In this document: one piece after another, positions 49,431-56,841 of the stretch
Numbering within the stretch: position 1 is the first letter of the stretch
Layout of the letters: every line of letters begins with the position of its first letter
From: Kitasatospora setae KM-6054
GTDB taxonomy: Bacteria > Actinomycetota > Actinomycetes > Streptomycetales > Streptomycetaceae
Direction: 5' to 3'
Length of the DNA stretch: 64,000 nucleotides
Assembly: GCF_000269985.1 (NCBI RefSeq)
Contig: NC_016109.1
Coordinates: 186,001 to 250,000, forward strand
Translations under genes and position numbers: made by a program
The notes under the pieces: model-generated
The model's database searches: none
What the model saw: the letters and a program-made list of their open reading frames with translations, nothing else
Told to the model about the DNA's origin: nothing

Positions 49431-50114
49431 TCAGCGGCGGGCGGTGCGGCCGGTGCGGGCGGGGACGGCGAGGCGGACGGGGCGGTCGGCGGGGGCGGCG
49501 AGCAGGTCGGTCAGCTGGTCGGTGACGGTGCGGCGGAGTTCGTCGTCGTCGGTGAACTCGTGGTCCTGGAAGAGCGAGTGGCCGGTCCACATCAGGTTGG
49601 CGCAGACCTGGGCGGGGACCTGGCCGGTCTGCGCGCCGAGGCCGACCAGGGCGACCGAGGCGATGCTGCCGGGGGTGGCGGCGTTCTGCCGGTGGACGGC
49701 CTGGAAGGCGGCGGCGCAGGCGAGGGCGACGTTGAGGGTCTGGCTGACGTCCTGGGCGGAGGCGCGCATGGTGGGGGTGGAGATCAGGAAGCGCGGGACG
49801 GCGGCGCCGGAGGGCACGCAGACGGCGCTGCCGACCTCCAGTTCGCCGCCGTGGCCGTCCCGGATGGCGCGCTGGACGCGCAGTTGGATGCCGGCGCCGA
49901 GGTGGCGCCTGACCACCGCGTCGAGGCCGCCGTCCATCCGGCCGCGGGAGTTGGTGGGGCTGACCCAGGCGTCGGCGTCGACGTCGAGGATCGAGCCGGT
50001 GCGGATCTCGACGCCCGGGGTGCCGGCGAACGCGGTGCGCCAGGCGGCCACCACCTCGGCGTTGAGGTCGGTGAGCACCACGCGCAGCGGCTTCGGGGCG
50101 TGCTTGGCGGTCAT
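49431..50114 (-). CDS. Macro-domain protein divergent from UDG-ART fusion
   Basis: This 227-residue protein has a macro-domain-like ADP-ribose pocket. GSILDVDADAWVSPTNSRGR leads into MDGGLDAVVRRHLG (residues about 40-73), and a second loop is VALVGLGAQTGQVPAQV (about 154-170). The motif SPTNSRGRMDGGLD is the variant seen in macro proteins near DNA-related or phage operons (SPANSxGxMDGGID), not the MacroD type at 29.9 kb. The ATG at 50114 has GGAG upstream. It shares a 140-bp promoter region with a UDG/ADP-ribosyltransferase fusion, so it may reverse or read that enzyme's modification. Confidence 0.85.
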   Translation of the reverse strand: MTAKHAPKPLRVVLTDLNAEVVAAWRTAFAGTPGVEIRTGSILDVDADAWVSPTNSRGRMDGGLDAVVRRHLGAGIQLRVQRAIRDGHGGELEVGSAVCVPSGAAVPRFLISTPTMRASAQDVSQTLNVALACAAAFQAVHRQNAATPGSIASVALVGLGAQTGQVPAQVCANLMWTGHSLFQDHEFTDDDELRRTVTDQLTDLLAAPADRPVRLAVPARTGRTARR

Positions 50115-50170
50115 GGGTGGGGGCTCCGTTCGGCCGGGGCTGGCTGGTCGGTCCCGACGCTAGCGGCGGG

Positions 50171-50203
50171 CACCGACAGTGCCGGTCTGACGGTCTGTCG
50201 GTG
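50171..50203. promoter_or_regulatory. Inverted repeat CACCGACAG-N15-CTGTCGGTG in divergent promoter
   Basis: Perfect 9-bp arms (50171-50179 and 50195-50203) lie between the macro-domain and UDG-ART genes. A short direct repeat GGTCTG occurs in the spacer. It is central to the 140-bp gap and may coordinate both genes. Confidence 0.55.
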
Positions 50204-50254
50204 GCGGTGCCTACCGTGGATCACCAGTTCGCCCCCGACCGCTTGGAGTCCGCC

Positions 50255-51871
50255 ATGACCGATGCCCCCTCGTCCGCCGTCGCCGCGGCCGACCCGCTGG
50301 CGCTCGCCGAACTGTTCGGCGGCGGTGGCGAGTCGTGGCTGCCGGTGCTGGGCCCGGTGATCGCGGCCCGGCCGGACGCGGCGGCGTTCATCGGTCCGGG
50401 CCGGCCGCAGGACGTCGTGCCGGTGCGGGAGTTGACGTTCCAGGCGCTGAAGCCGAACCCGCCGGGCAAGTGGAAGGTGGTGGTGTTCGGGCAGAACCCG
50501 TACCCGCGGCCGGAGAGCGCGACCGGCATCGCGATGTTCGACAACACCTTCCACGACTGGAAGGACAGCCAGTTCGGCCGGGTGGTGAGCATCCGCTGCC
50601 TCATCAAGGCGGCGGCGATGTGGAAGTACGGGATCCCGAAGAAGACCCCGATCGCCGACCTGCGGGCGCTGCTGGCGCAGCACGGCACGGTGCAGCCGCC
50701 GGAGTGGTTCCAGGCGATGCTGACCCAGGGCGTGCTGCTGCTGAACGCGGCGCTGACGGCGAGCGGCGACGGTTCGACGTCCCCGGCCGCGCACACCGCG
50801 TTCTGGAAGCCGGTGGCGGAGCGGATCGTCGAGGAGGTGCTGCGGGCCAAGCAGGACGGGCCGGAGGAGGACCGCGGCGTGGTGTTCGCCTGGTGGGGGG
50901 CGCACGCGCGGTCGCTGAAGTCGCTGGTCCAGCGGTTGGAGAAGAAGTACCCGGACGTGCGGGTGCGGCACCTCGACCACGCCAACCCGGCGGCGCAGGG
51001 CGACGTCTTCTGCGACGGCGAGCACTTCGCGACCGTGAACGCGGCCCTGGAGGGCCTGGGCGCCGACCCGGTGGACTGGCTGCCCAGCGCGGGCTGGCAG
51101 GCCGCGGCGGCGGCCGAGGGCCGCACCGACGCGGGCACCGCCTCCCGGATGGGCGCGTTCATCGCCTCCACCATGGAGCTGCACCAGCTGTACCTGGAGC
51201 GGCTCGCCTCGGTGAAGGACGAGGGCCTCGAACTCCCGCCGGTCACCGGCGTGTTCGACCTGGAGCGGGTCGGCTTCCGGGAGGCGGTGGAGCCGGTCGC
51301 CGCACTGCTGCGCGGCCTGGAGCGGCACGTCGGCTCGGCGCACGAGTTCGGCAAGCGGCACGCGGACGCCCCGGCGGGCGGCGTGCTGGACGCCGAGGCG
51401 GTGGCGGCGCTGCACCTGTACACCTGCGAGTCGGCGTTCTACCGGGAGCTGAACGCGGCGCTGCGCCACCCGGACCGGGCCCGGCTGACCCCCTACCTGC
51501 CGTACCTGCGGCTGCTGTTCGACGCGGTGGGCCGGCTGCCGGTGCGCCCGGAGCCGCTCTGGCGGGGCGTGGCGCTGGACCTGCGGGCGCAGTACCCGCT
51601 GGGTCGGACGGTGACCTGGTGGGGCGTCTCCTCGTGCACCTCGCGCCCGGCGGTGGCCCGCTCGTTCCTGGGTGGCCGGGGCCGGCGGACGCTGTTCGAG
51701 GTGCGACCGGCCCGGGCGGTGGGCATCCAGGAGTTCTCCGCGTTCACCGGCGAGGAGGAGTACATCCTGCTGCCGGGCACCCGGCTGACCGTGACGGACG
51801 TGGTCGCCGAGCGCGGCGGGCTGTGCACGGTGACGCTCACCGAGTCGGCGGACGGGCCGCTGGTGTCCTGA
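50255..51871 (+). CDS. Uracil-DNA-glycosylase-fold / ADP-ribosyltransferase fusion protein
   Basis: This 538-residue protein starts at the ATG at 50255 (GGAG upstream). Residues about 60-280 align with family-1 uracil-DNA glycosylase: VVVFGQNPYPRPESATGIAM (79-84 matches GQDPYH, with catalytic Asp as Asn81), GVLLLNAALTAS, VVFAWWGAHARSL, and DHANPAA followed by EHFATVNAALEGLGADPVDW, which matches the HPSP...HF...N block with His242 kept. Residues about 385-520 match arginine-type ADP-ribosyltransferases: LYTCESAFYRELNAALR, the first-strand Arg437 (LWRGV), GVSSCTS (457-463) and the E-x-E motif TGEEEYILLPG (Glu500/Glu502). No signal peptide. It is probably a DNA- or nucleotide-directed ADP-ribosylating enzyme. 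Confidence 0.9.
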   Translation: MTDAPSSAVAAADPLALAELFGGGGESWLPVLGPVIAARPDAAAFIGPGRPQDVVPVRELTFQALKPNPPGKWKVVVFGQNPYPRPESATGIAMFDNTFHDWKDSQFGRVVSIRCLIKAAAMWKYGIPKKTPIADLRALLAQHGTVQPPEWFQAMLTQGVLLLNAALTASGDGSTSPAAHTAFWKPVAERIVEEVLRAKQDGPEEDRGVVFAWWGAHARSLKSLVQRLEKKYPDVRVRHLDHANPAAQGDVFCDGEHFATVNAALEGLGADPVDWLPSAGWQAAAAAEGRTDAGTASRMGAFIASTMELHQLYLERLASVKDEGLELPPVTGVFDLERVGFREAVEPVAALLRGLERHVGSAHEFGKRHADAPAGGVLDAEAVAALHLYTCESAFYRELNAALRHPDRARLTPYLPYLRLLFDAVGRLPVRPEPLWRGVALDLRAQYPLGRTVTWWGVSSCTSRPAVARSFLGGRGRRTLFEVRPARAVGIQEFSAFTGEEEYILLPGTRLTVTDVVAERGGLCTVTLTESADGPLVS

Positions 51872-52168
51872 GGCGGTGGCGGCGGCCCGGTCCGCGCCGG
51901 CCTCGGGGTACGCTGCGGGCGACGCCGACGCCGGCTCCGGCAGTGGGGGCAGGACGGCGAGGACGTCGGTGGTTCCTGTTGGTTCGTCGGCGGAGCGCGT
52001 CCTGCCGGACGGGGTGCGCCGTCGCGCCGGGGTTTCCGCGCCGGGCGGGCGGGTCGGCCGGGCGGCGAGCGGGAGTGCGCCGCCGGGCCCGGCGTACGCC
52101 CCTTGTCGTGCCCCCGGGATATGCCGGGATCTTCCCTGCCGGGGTGCCGGTTTGGTTGACTGCCGGTC

Positions 52169-52945
52169 ATGACCTCCCGTGTGTTCGAGTCCGTGCCGCC
52201 CGATCCGATCGCCTACCTGGACCGGCTGGCCGTCTCCGAACTCGGCCGGGAGTACAAGTCGGTGATGCTGGCGGCGCTGGCGGTCGAGCCCGGGCAGACG
52301 GTGGTCGACCTGGGCTGCGGGCCGGGCACCGACCTGCCGGCGCTGGCCGCCGCGACCGGCCCGGCGGGCAGCGTGCTGGGCGTGGACCACGACCGGGAGG
52401 CGGTGGACGCGGCCGCCGAGCGGACCGCGCACCTGCCGGGGGTGGACGTCCGGCTGGGCGACCTGCACGAACTGCCGCTGGCGGACGGCGGTTGCGACCG
52501 GGCCAGGACCGACCGGGTGCTGCAGCACGTCGCCGACCCGGCGCTGGCGCTGCGCGAGGCGCGCCGGGTGCTGCGGCCGGGCGGCCTGCTGGTGCTGGGC
52601 GAGCCGGACTGGGGCACGCTGACCGTCGACCACCCGGACGGCGCGCTGACCGCCGCGTACACCCGGTACGTCACCGACCAGGCGGTGCGCAACGCCCGGA
52701 TCGGCAGCCAACTCCCGCGGCTGGCCGCCGAGGCGGGCCTGGAGGTGCTGGACGTGCACCCGCTCACCCCGGTCTTCCGCGAGGTCGCCGGCGCGGACCG
52801 GGTGCTGGGCCTGCAACGGGTCACCCACCGCGCGGTGGCGGCCGGCTACTTCTCCCCCGCCGACGCCGACCGCTGGCTGACCCACCTGGCCACCGGCCCC
52901 TTCCTGGCGGCCGTGACCTTCCACGTGGTGACGGCCCGGGCCTGA
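52169..52945 (+). CDS. SAM-dependent class I methyltransferase (UbiE-like)
   Basis: This 258-residue protein has the SAM-binding motif VVDLGCGPGTDLPALAA, followed by the acidic residue in VLGVDHDREAV, and a post-I region VLQHVADPALALREARRVLR. It resembles ubiquinone/menaquinone-type small-molecule methyltransferases. The ATG at 52169 is used. The 297 bp before it (51872-52168) hold no gene that I can support. The substrate is unknown; a functional link to the UDG-ART gene is not shown. Confidence 0.9.
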   Translation: MTSRVFESVPPDPIAYLDRLAVSELGREYKSVMLAALAVEPGQTVVDLGCGPGTDLPALAAATGPAGSVLGVDHDREAVDAAAERTAHLPGVDVRLGDLHELPLADGGCDRARTDRVLQHVADPALALREARRVLRPGGLLVLGEPDWGTLTVDHPDGALTAAYTRYVTDQAVRNARIGSQLPRLAAEAGLEVLDVHPLTPVFREVAGADRVLGLQRVTHRAVAAGYFSPADADRWLTHLATGPFLAAVTFHVVTARA

Positions 52946-53013
52946 GGCGGGCGGCGGGCCGGTCGGCGGGCGGTCGGCCGGTCGGCGGGTGGCGGCCCTG
53001 TCCGCGAGGGCCG

Positions 53014-54144
53014 TCAGTCGGCGAGCGCCGTTTCGAGCAGCTCGGTGAACAGGCCGATCGGATCGGCCCAGCCGCTCGCCGGGTCGGTCCAGTCGGCGTT
53101 GGTGTTGACGGCGAGCAGGCGGCTGCCGTCGGGGGTGGCGAAGGCGTACGTCCAGGAGCCGATGGTGGCGCCGCCCATGCCCCAGCGGGTCCCGGTGCCG
53201 CCGGGCAGCGGGAGCGCGCAGACGCCGAGGCCGTAGGCGGCGCCCGGGAGCCAGTCCCGGGTGGGGACGGTGAGCAGCAGGTCGCGCTGCCGGTCGGGCG
53301 GCAGGAGGCGGCCGGCGAGCAGCGCGGCGAGGAAGCGGTTCAGGTCGCCGACGGTGGAGACCATGTCGCCGGAGGCCCAGAACGGGGCGGGGTCGAGCGT
53401 GGTGGCGTCCAGGACGGGCGCGTCCGGGTCGGTGCGGAACAGCTTGGTGTAGTGGCGGGCGTGCGGTGCGGGCAGGCCGTGGTCGGCGGCGGACGGCAGG
53501 CGGGTGCCGGTGAGGCCGAGCGGGCGGCTGATCCGCCGGTCGACCTCGGCGGCCAGGGTGCGGCCGGTGACGTGCTCGACCAGCAGGCCGGCCAGGACGT
53601 AGTTGGTGTTCGAGTACGCCCAGCCTGCGCCCGGGGCGAAGGCGCGCGGCCGGGCGGCGGCGACCCGCAGCAGCGTCGCGGGCGGGTGGGTGGCGTGGGC
53701 GTTCAGCGCGGCCGGGTCGTCGGTGTGGCTGGGGACGCCGCTGGTGTGGTTCAGCAGCTCCCGGACGGTCGCCCCGGCCGCCGACTCGACTCCGGGGCAA
53801 GGGAGTTGGGCGGCCAGCGGATCGTCCAGGCCGATCCGGCCCTCGGCGGCGAGTTGCAGGACGACGGTGGCGACGAAGGGCTTGGTGATGCTGCCGATCC
53901 GGAACCGGTCCGCGATCGTGCGCTCCCGGCCGGTGGCGGTGTCGGCGACTCCGGCGGCGGCCCGCCAGACCTGTCCGCACTCCCGGACCTCGACCACCAC
54001 GCCGGGGACGCCGCCCCGGGTGACGGCCCGGTCGAGGAGCCGCCGGAGTTCCGGCCGGCCGGCGCTGTCGGCGCTGTCGGCGCTGTCGGTGCTGTCGGCG
54101 CGGTCGGCGTTGTCGGCGCTGTCGGCGCTGTCGGCGTGCTGCAC
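53014..54144 (-). CDS. Beta-lactamase-family serine hydrolase with repeat N-terminus
   Basis: This 376-residue class C/EstB-like serine hydrolase has Ser85-x-x-Lys88 (GSITKPF), Tyr177-x-Asn (YSNTNY) and a later GG-type strand (WGMGGATIG). The first 28 residues are a degenerate ADS repeat (ADSADSADNADRADS) encoded by a 9-bp tandem repeat. No signal peptide is found, so it is probably a cytoplasmic esterase or peptidase. The GTG at 54144 starts the repeat; GTG or ATG starts after the repeat are possible. Confidence 0.88.
   Translation of the reverse strand: MQHADSADSADNADRADSTDSADSADSAGRPELRRLLDRAVTRGGVPGVVVEVRECGQVWRAAAGVADTATGRERTIADRFRIGSITKPFVATVVLQLAAEGRIGLDDPLAAQLPCPGVESAAGATVRELLNHTSGVPSHTDDPAALNAHATHPPATLLRVAAARPRAFAPGAGWAYSNTNYVLAGLLVEHVTGRTLAAEVDRRISRPLGLTGTRLPSAADHGLPAPHARHYTKLFRTDPDAPVLDATTLDPAPFWASGDMVSTVGDLNRFLAALLAGRLLPPDRQRDLLLTVPTRDWLPGAAYGLGVCALPLPGGTGTRWGMGGATIGSWTYAFATPDGSRLLAVNTNADWTDPASGWADPIGLFTELLETALAD
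54061..54138. repeat. Minisatellite of about eight GTCGGCGCT units
   Basis: A 9-bp unit (GTCGGCGCT with single-base variants) is repeated about eight times and keeps the reading frame of the serine hydrolase. Copy number probably varies between strains. Confidence 0.8.
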
Positions 54145-54170
54145 GGTGTCGTCCCCCTGTTCGGATGCGG

Positions 54171-54701
54171 TCAGGCGTGCCGGCGGTCGGCGGCCGCCCG
54201 GGCCCGCCCGGCCAGGCGTTCGCGGTCGACGCCGGACAGCGCGAGGGCGCGCGGCACGGTGCCGACCTCGGCGGCCAGGATGCCGGACAGCAGGTGGGCG
54301 GAGGTCTGGTCCTTCTTGCGGGCCGCGCCGAAGCTCCGTTCGAGCGCGAGCCGGGTGGAGGCGCCCAGCCGGGGCCGCTCGGTGCCGGGGCTGGGCGGGG
54401 GCAGCCGGTCGGTGTCCGGGGAGACGCCGACGGCGCGCAGGCTGTGCGCGAACTCCCGGTCCAGCGCGGCCCGCACGGCGTCGCGGTCGAGTCCGGCGGC
54501 GGCCAGCACCCGGCGGGCGGCGTCGTCGTCATCGGACAGGTCGTCGAACGCGGTGGCGGGCGCGCCGTCGAACGCGGTGGTGGGCGCGGCGGCGAGGGCG
54601 AGCAGCAGGTGGTGGGCGTCGACGGTGGCCGACCCGTCCGACCGCGCCTCGTCCGCGGCCCGGTCCAGGAGCGCTTGCAGGTACCGGTCGAACGCGCTCA
54701 T
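54171..54701 (-). CDS. Clp N-terminal-domain protein
   Basis: This 176-residue protein has two Clp-N-like helical repeats (ALLDRAADEARSDGSATVDA HHLLLAL type; RLALERSFGAARKKDQTSAH followed by LLSGILAAE) and no ATPase domain. Such stand-alone Clp-N proteins may act as adaptors of Clp proteases. The ATG overlaps the stop of the small HTH gene (ATGA), a pairing common in Streptomyces. An internal duplication TTAFDG/ATAFDD comes from a DNA repeat. Confidence 0.88.
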   Translation of the reverse strand: MSAFDRYLQALLDRAADEARSDGSATVDAHHLLLALAAAPTTAFDGAPATAFDDLSDDDDAARRVLAAAGLDRDAVRAALDREFAHSLRAVGVSPDTDRLPPPSPGTERPRLGASTRLALERSFGAARKKDQTSAHLLSGILAAEVGTVPRALALSGVDRERLAGRARAAADRRHA

Positions 54702-54934
54702 TCGCCGCGCCTCCTCAGCGTGACGCCGCCCGCGATCAGCCGCTTGGCGTGCTTCTTGTGGACGGCCTGCCGGGTGACGCCGAGCGCCTCGGAGACCTGC
54801 GGCCAGCTCCAGCCGGCCCGCATCGCCTGTTCGACGGCGGCGTCCTCCAGCCGGTCGGCGAGTCGGCGCAGGGCGGCGACGGCGGCCAGGCTGTCGGCCG
54901 GGTCCGGTGGGAGCGGGGTGTCGGCGGGCGGCAT
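54698..54934 (-). CDS. Small HTH protein paired with Clp-N gene
   Basis: This 78-residue protein has a helix-turn-helix (GWSWPQVSEALGVTRQAVHK K type) near its middle and a basic C-terminus. The ATG at 54934 is used. It is cotranslated with the Clp-N gene through a four-base overlap. The pair may form a regulator whose stability is controlled by proteolysis; this is inference from pairing only. Confidence 0.88.
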   Translation of the reverse strand: MPPADTPLPPDPADSLAAVAALRRLADRLEDAAVEQAMRAGWSWPQVSEALGVTRQAVHKKHAKRLIAGGVTLRRRGE

Positions 54935-55104
54935 GTGAGCAACTTAGGTTGACTATCGGCGGCTGGTCAACCCCCGTTGCCTCCCCGGGCGCACCGCCCG
55001 CCCGGGGCGCCGGGCACGTTCGCCTGGCGGCGGGCCCGGGACAGCGAACGGCGGGACGGGCGGGGGCGGGCGGTCCGGCGGGGGCCAGGGGGTGCCGGCG
55101 GGGG

Positions 55105-55473
55105 TCAGGGGCTGCCGACCGCGTCCTCGATCTGCCGGATCAGGCGTTTGAGCTGGGCGACCTCGTCGCGCAGGGCCTGTTCGCCGGCCGGGGTGAGGGT
55201 GACCCAGGTGCGGGGGCGGCGGCCCTCGTAGCCCTTCTCGATGGCGACCAGGCCGGCCTTCTCCAGGACGGTGAGGTGCTGGCCGAGGTTGCCGGCGGTC
55301 AGGTCGAGGGTGGTGCGCAGGAAGCCGAACTCGGCCCGGCGGGCCTGGTGGGCGACGGTGAGGATGCCGAGCCGGACGCGCTGGTGGACGGTGTCGTCGA
55401 GGGCCTTGGCGGGGTGCTCGTCCGGTGCGGTCGCTTCGGCCGCGGCCTCGGCTGCGGCCTCGGCCGGGGTCAC
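55105..55473 (-). CDS. Winged-helix regulator (MarR/HTH_34-like)
   Basis: This 122-residue protein has a compact winged helix (RVRLGILTVAHQARRAEFGF, LDLTAGNLGQHLTVLEKAGL, GRRPRTWVTLTPAGEQAL). It matches the small one-domain regulators typically coupled to a membrane protein. Its GTG overlaps the stop of the upstream membrane-protein gene (GTGA). It probably controls that operon; the Ala/Glu-rich N-terminal 20 residues come from a short DNA repeat. Confidence 0.88.
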   Translation of the reverse strand: MTPAEAAAEAAAEATAPDEHPAKALDDTVHQRVRLGILTVAHQARRAEFGFLRTTLDLTAGNLGQHLTVLEKAGLVAIEKGYEGRRPRTWVTLTPAGEQALRDEVAQLKRLIRQIEDAVGSP

Positions 55474-56210
55474 GCGTCCGCCTGCGGGCGGGTGCGGTGG
55501 GCGGCGCGGGCGAACAGCAGCGCGCCGGCCAGCAGGTAGAGCCCGGAGACGCCGTACCGGGCCAGGCCGGACCAGGGCCCGGCGGCCGCGCCCCACCAGC
55601 CGAAGGTGACGGGCAGCAGTTCGAGCAGCAGGTAGCCGAGGGCGAACAGGGCCAGCGGCCCGTTCCGTTCGATCCGGGCCAGCACCAGCAGCGGCACGCC
55701 GATCGCGGCGGCGCCGCCGAGGAAGTGCTGGAGCAGCAGGGTGCCGGTCGCGTTCGCGGTGAACTGCAGGCCCCAGAGCCGCAGGTCGGCGCCGGGGGCG
55801 GGCTGGCCGGCCCCCCACCAGGCGGTGGCGGCGAGCGCGGCGACGGCCGCGACCCCGGCCAGCGCGTACGGGCGGACGGGGCTGCCGACCCCGCGCTGCC
55901 GGGAGCGGCGCAGGTACCACCAGGCGGTGGCGGCGTACGCGGCGAGCAGGCCGACCGTCCAGTACGCGGGCGAGCCCTGGTGCATCGCGGTGCAGGTCTC
56001 GCCGGGGGCGGCCGGGGCGCCGGGGCAGGGCACGTCCTGCTGCCGGAAGGTCAGCCGGCCGACGACGACCGCGCCCAGGGTGAGCAGGCCGAACAGCAGC
56101 AGCGGGATCCACGCGTCGCGCTGGGCGGCCCGCACCCGCCTGGTCAACTCGCCGAGGCCGGAAAGGACTTCACGAGGGGTGCCGGGCAGCGGCACCGAGG
56201 CGTCTGTCAT
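55470..56210 (-). CDS. Membrane protein coupled to winged-helix regulator
   Basis: This 246-residue protein has about six membrane helices (WIPLLLFGLLTLGAVVVGRL; LLQHFLGGAAAIGVPLLVLA) and an extracellular loop with two Cys (VPCPGAPAAPGETCTAM). No domain is recognised. The ATG at 56210 is well placed, with the 127-bp gap upstream carrying a hairpin terminator and a promoter region. Confidence 0.8.
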   Translation of the reverse strand: MTDASVPLPGTPREVLSGLGELTRRVRAAQRDAWIPLLLFGLLTLGAVVVGRLTFRQQDVPCPGAPAAPGETCTAMHQGSPAYWTVGLLAAYAATAWWYLRRSRQRGVGSPVRPYALAGVAAVAALAATAWWGAGQPAPGADLRLWGLQFTANATGTLLLQHFLGGAAAIGVPLLVLARIERNGPLALFALGYLLLELLPVTFGWWGAAAGPWSGLARYGVSGLYLLAGALLFARAAHRTRPQADA

Positions 56211-56274
56211 GCAGTCAGCTTTGCATCACAGACCAGTTGCCACAAGAGAGTTGTCGGAGCAAGGGCATGCGAAA

Positions 56275-56301
56275 GGGGCGGGTGCCCCGGGCACCCGCCC
56301 C
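56275..56301 (-). terminator. GC hairpin after the PPOX gene
   Basis: GGGGCGGGTGCCC (56275-56287) and GGGCACCCGCCCC (56289-56301) are exact complements. Read on the minus strand the stem follows the PPOX stop and is followed by CTTTCGC. Confidence 0.7.
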
Positions 56302-56337
56302 TGACCTGCTGTTCCTTCCGCTCTACCCGGCGAGCCG

Positions 56338-56739
56338 TCAGGCCCGGCCGAGGGCGCGGAGCACGGTGATCTCGATCACCACCCGCTCGGGGTTCTCCCG
56401 GGGCTGCCGGTAGCGCTCGGCGTAGCGCCGCTCGGCGTCCGCGACCGAGGCGGCGTCCTGCCGGATCACCGCCCGCCCCTCCAGGGTGGCCCACCGGGCC
56501 CGGTCGACCTGGCAGAGCGCGACCCGCTGCCCCGCCTCGCCGGCGGCGAGCACGTTGCGGACCTTGCGGCTCTCCCGGCTGCTGATCACCCGGGCGATGC
56601 CGGTCTCCGGGTCGAAGGTCGCCCCGACCGGGACGACGTGCGGAGTGCCGTCGGGGCGCAGCGTGGTGAGGGTGCACAGCTGGTACTCGCGCCAGAACGC
56701 GAGGTAGGCCGGGTCGAGGTGGTGGATGTCGTGTGCCAT
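56338..56739 (-). CDS. PPOX-class (F420/FMN-binding split-barrel) protein
   Basis: This 133-residue protein resembles the pyridoxamine-phosphate-oxidase-like family that includes F420-dependent reductases of actinobacteria. Visible elements are AYLAFWREYQLCTLTTLRPD, PHVVPVGATFDPETGIARVI, and SSRESRKVRNVLAAGEAGQR. The flavin or F420 preference cannot be read. The ATG at 56739 is used. It is flanked by hairpins on both sides, so it is monocistronic. Confidence 0.88.
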   Translation of the reverse strand: MAHDIHHLDPAYLAFWREYQLCTLTTLRPDGTPHVVPVGATFDPETGIARVISSRESRKVRNVLAAGEAGQRVALCQVDRARWATLEGRAVIRQDAASVADAERRYAERYRQPRENPERVVIEITVLRALGRA

Positions 56740-56752
56740 GGCCGCATGCTAA

Positions 56753-56785
56753 CGCCGCGTCGGGCGGCCTTCGCCCGACGCGGCG
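56753..56785 (-). terminator. Perfect 14-bp stem hairpin after the SDR gene
   Basis: CGCCGCGTCGGGCG (56753-56766) pairs with CGCCCGACGCGGCG (56772-56785) with a five-base loop. It ends the SDR transcript just before the PPOX start. Confidence 0.75.
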
Positions 56786-56841
56786 CCGCACCGGGCGAAG
56801 GCCGCTCGGTGGTGGTCCGGTGGTGGTCCGGTCCCGGAGGG

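Noticed and set aside
49431..51871. Calling this locus DarT/DarG
   Set aside because: The transferase part has arginine-type ART motifs and a UDG domain, not the DarT fold, and gene order is divergent and not toxin-antitoxin in tandem.
50111..54723. Two open frames of over 1400 codons on both strands across 50.1-54.7 kb
   Set aside because: They span several real genes in other frames and contain only Arg/Pro/Gly/Ala-rich sequence.
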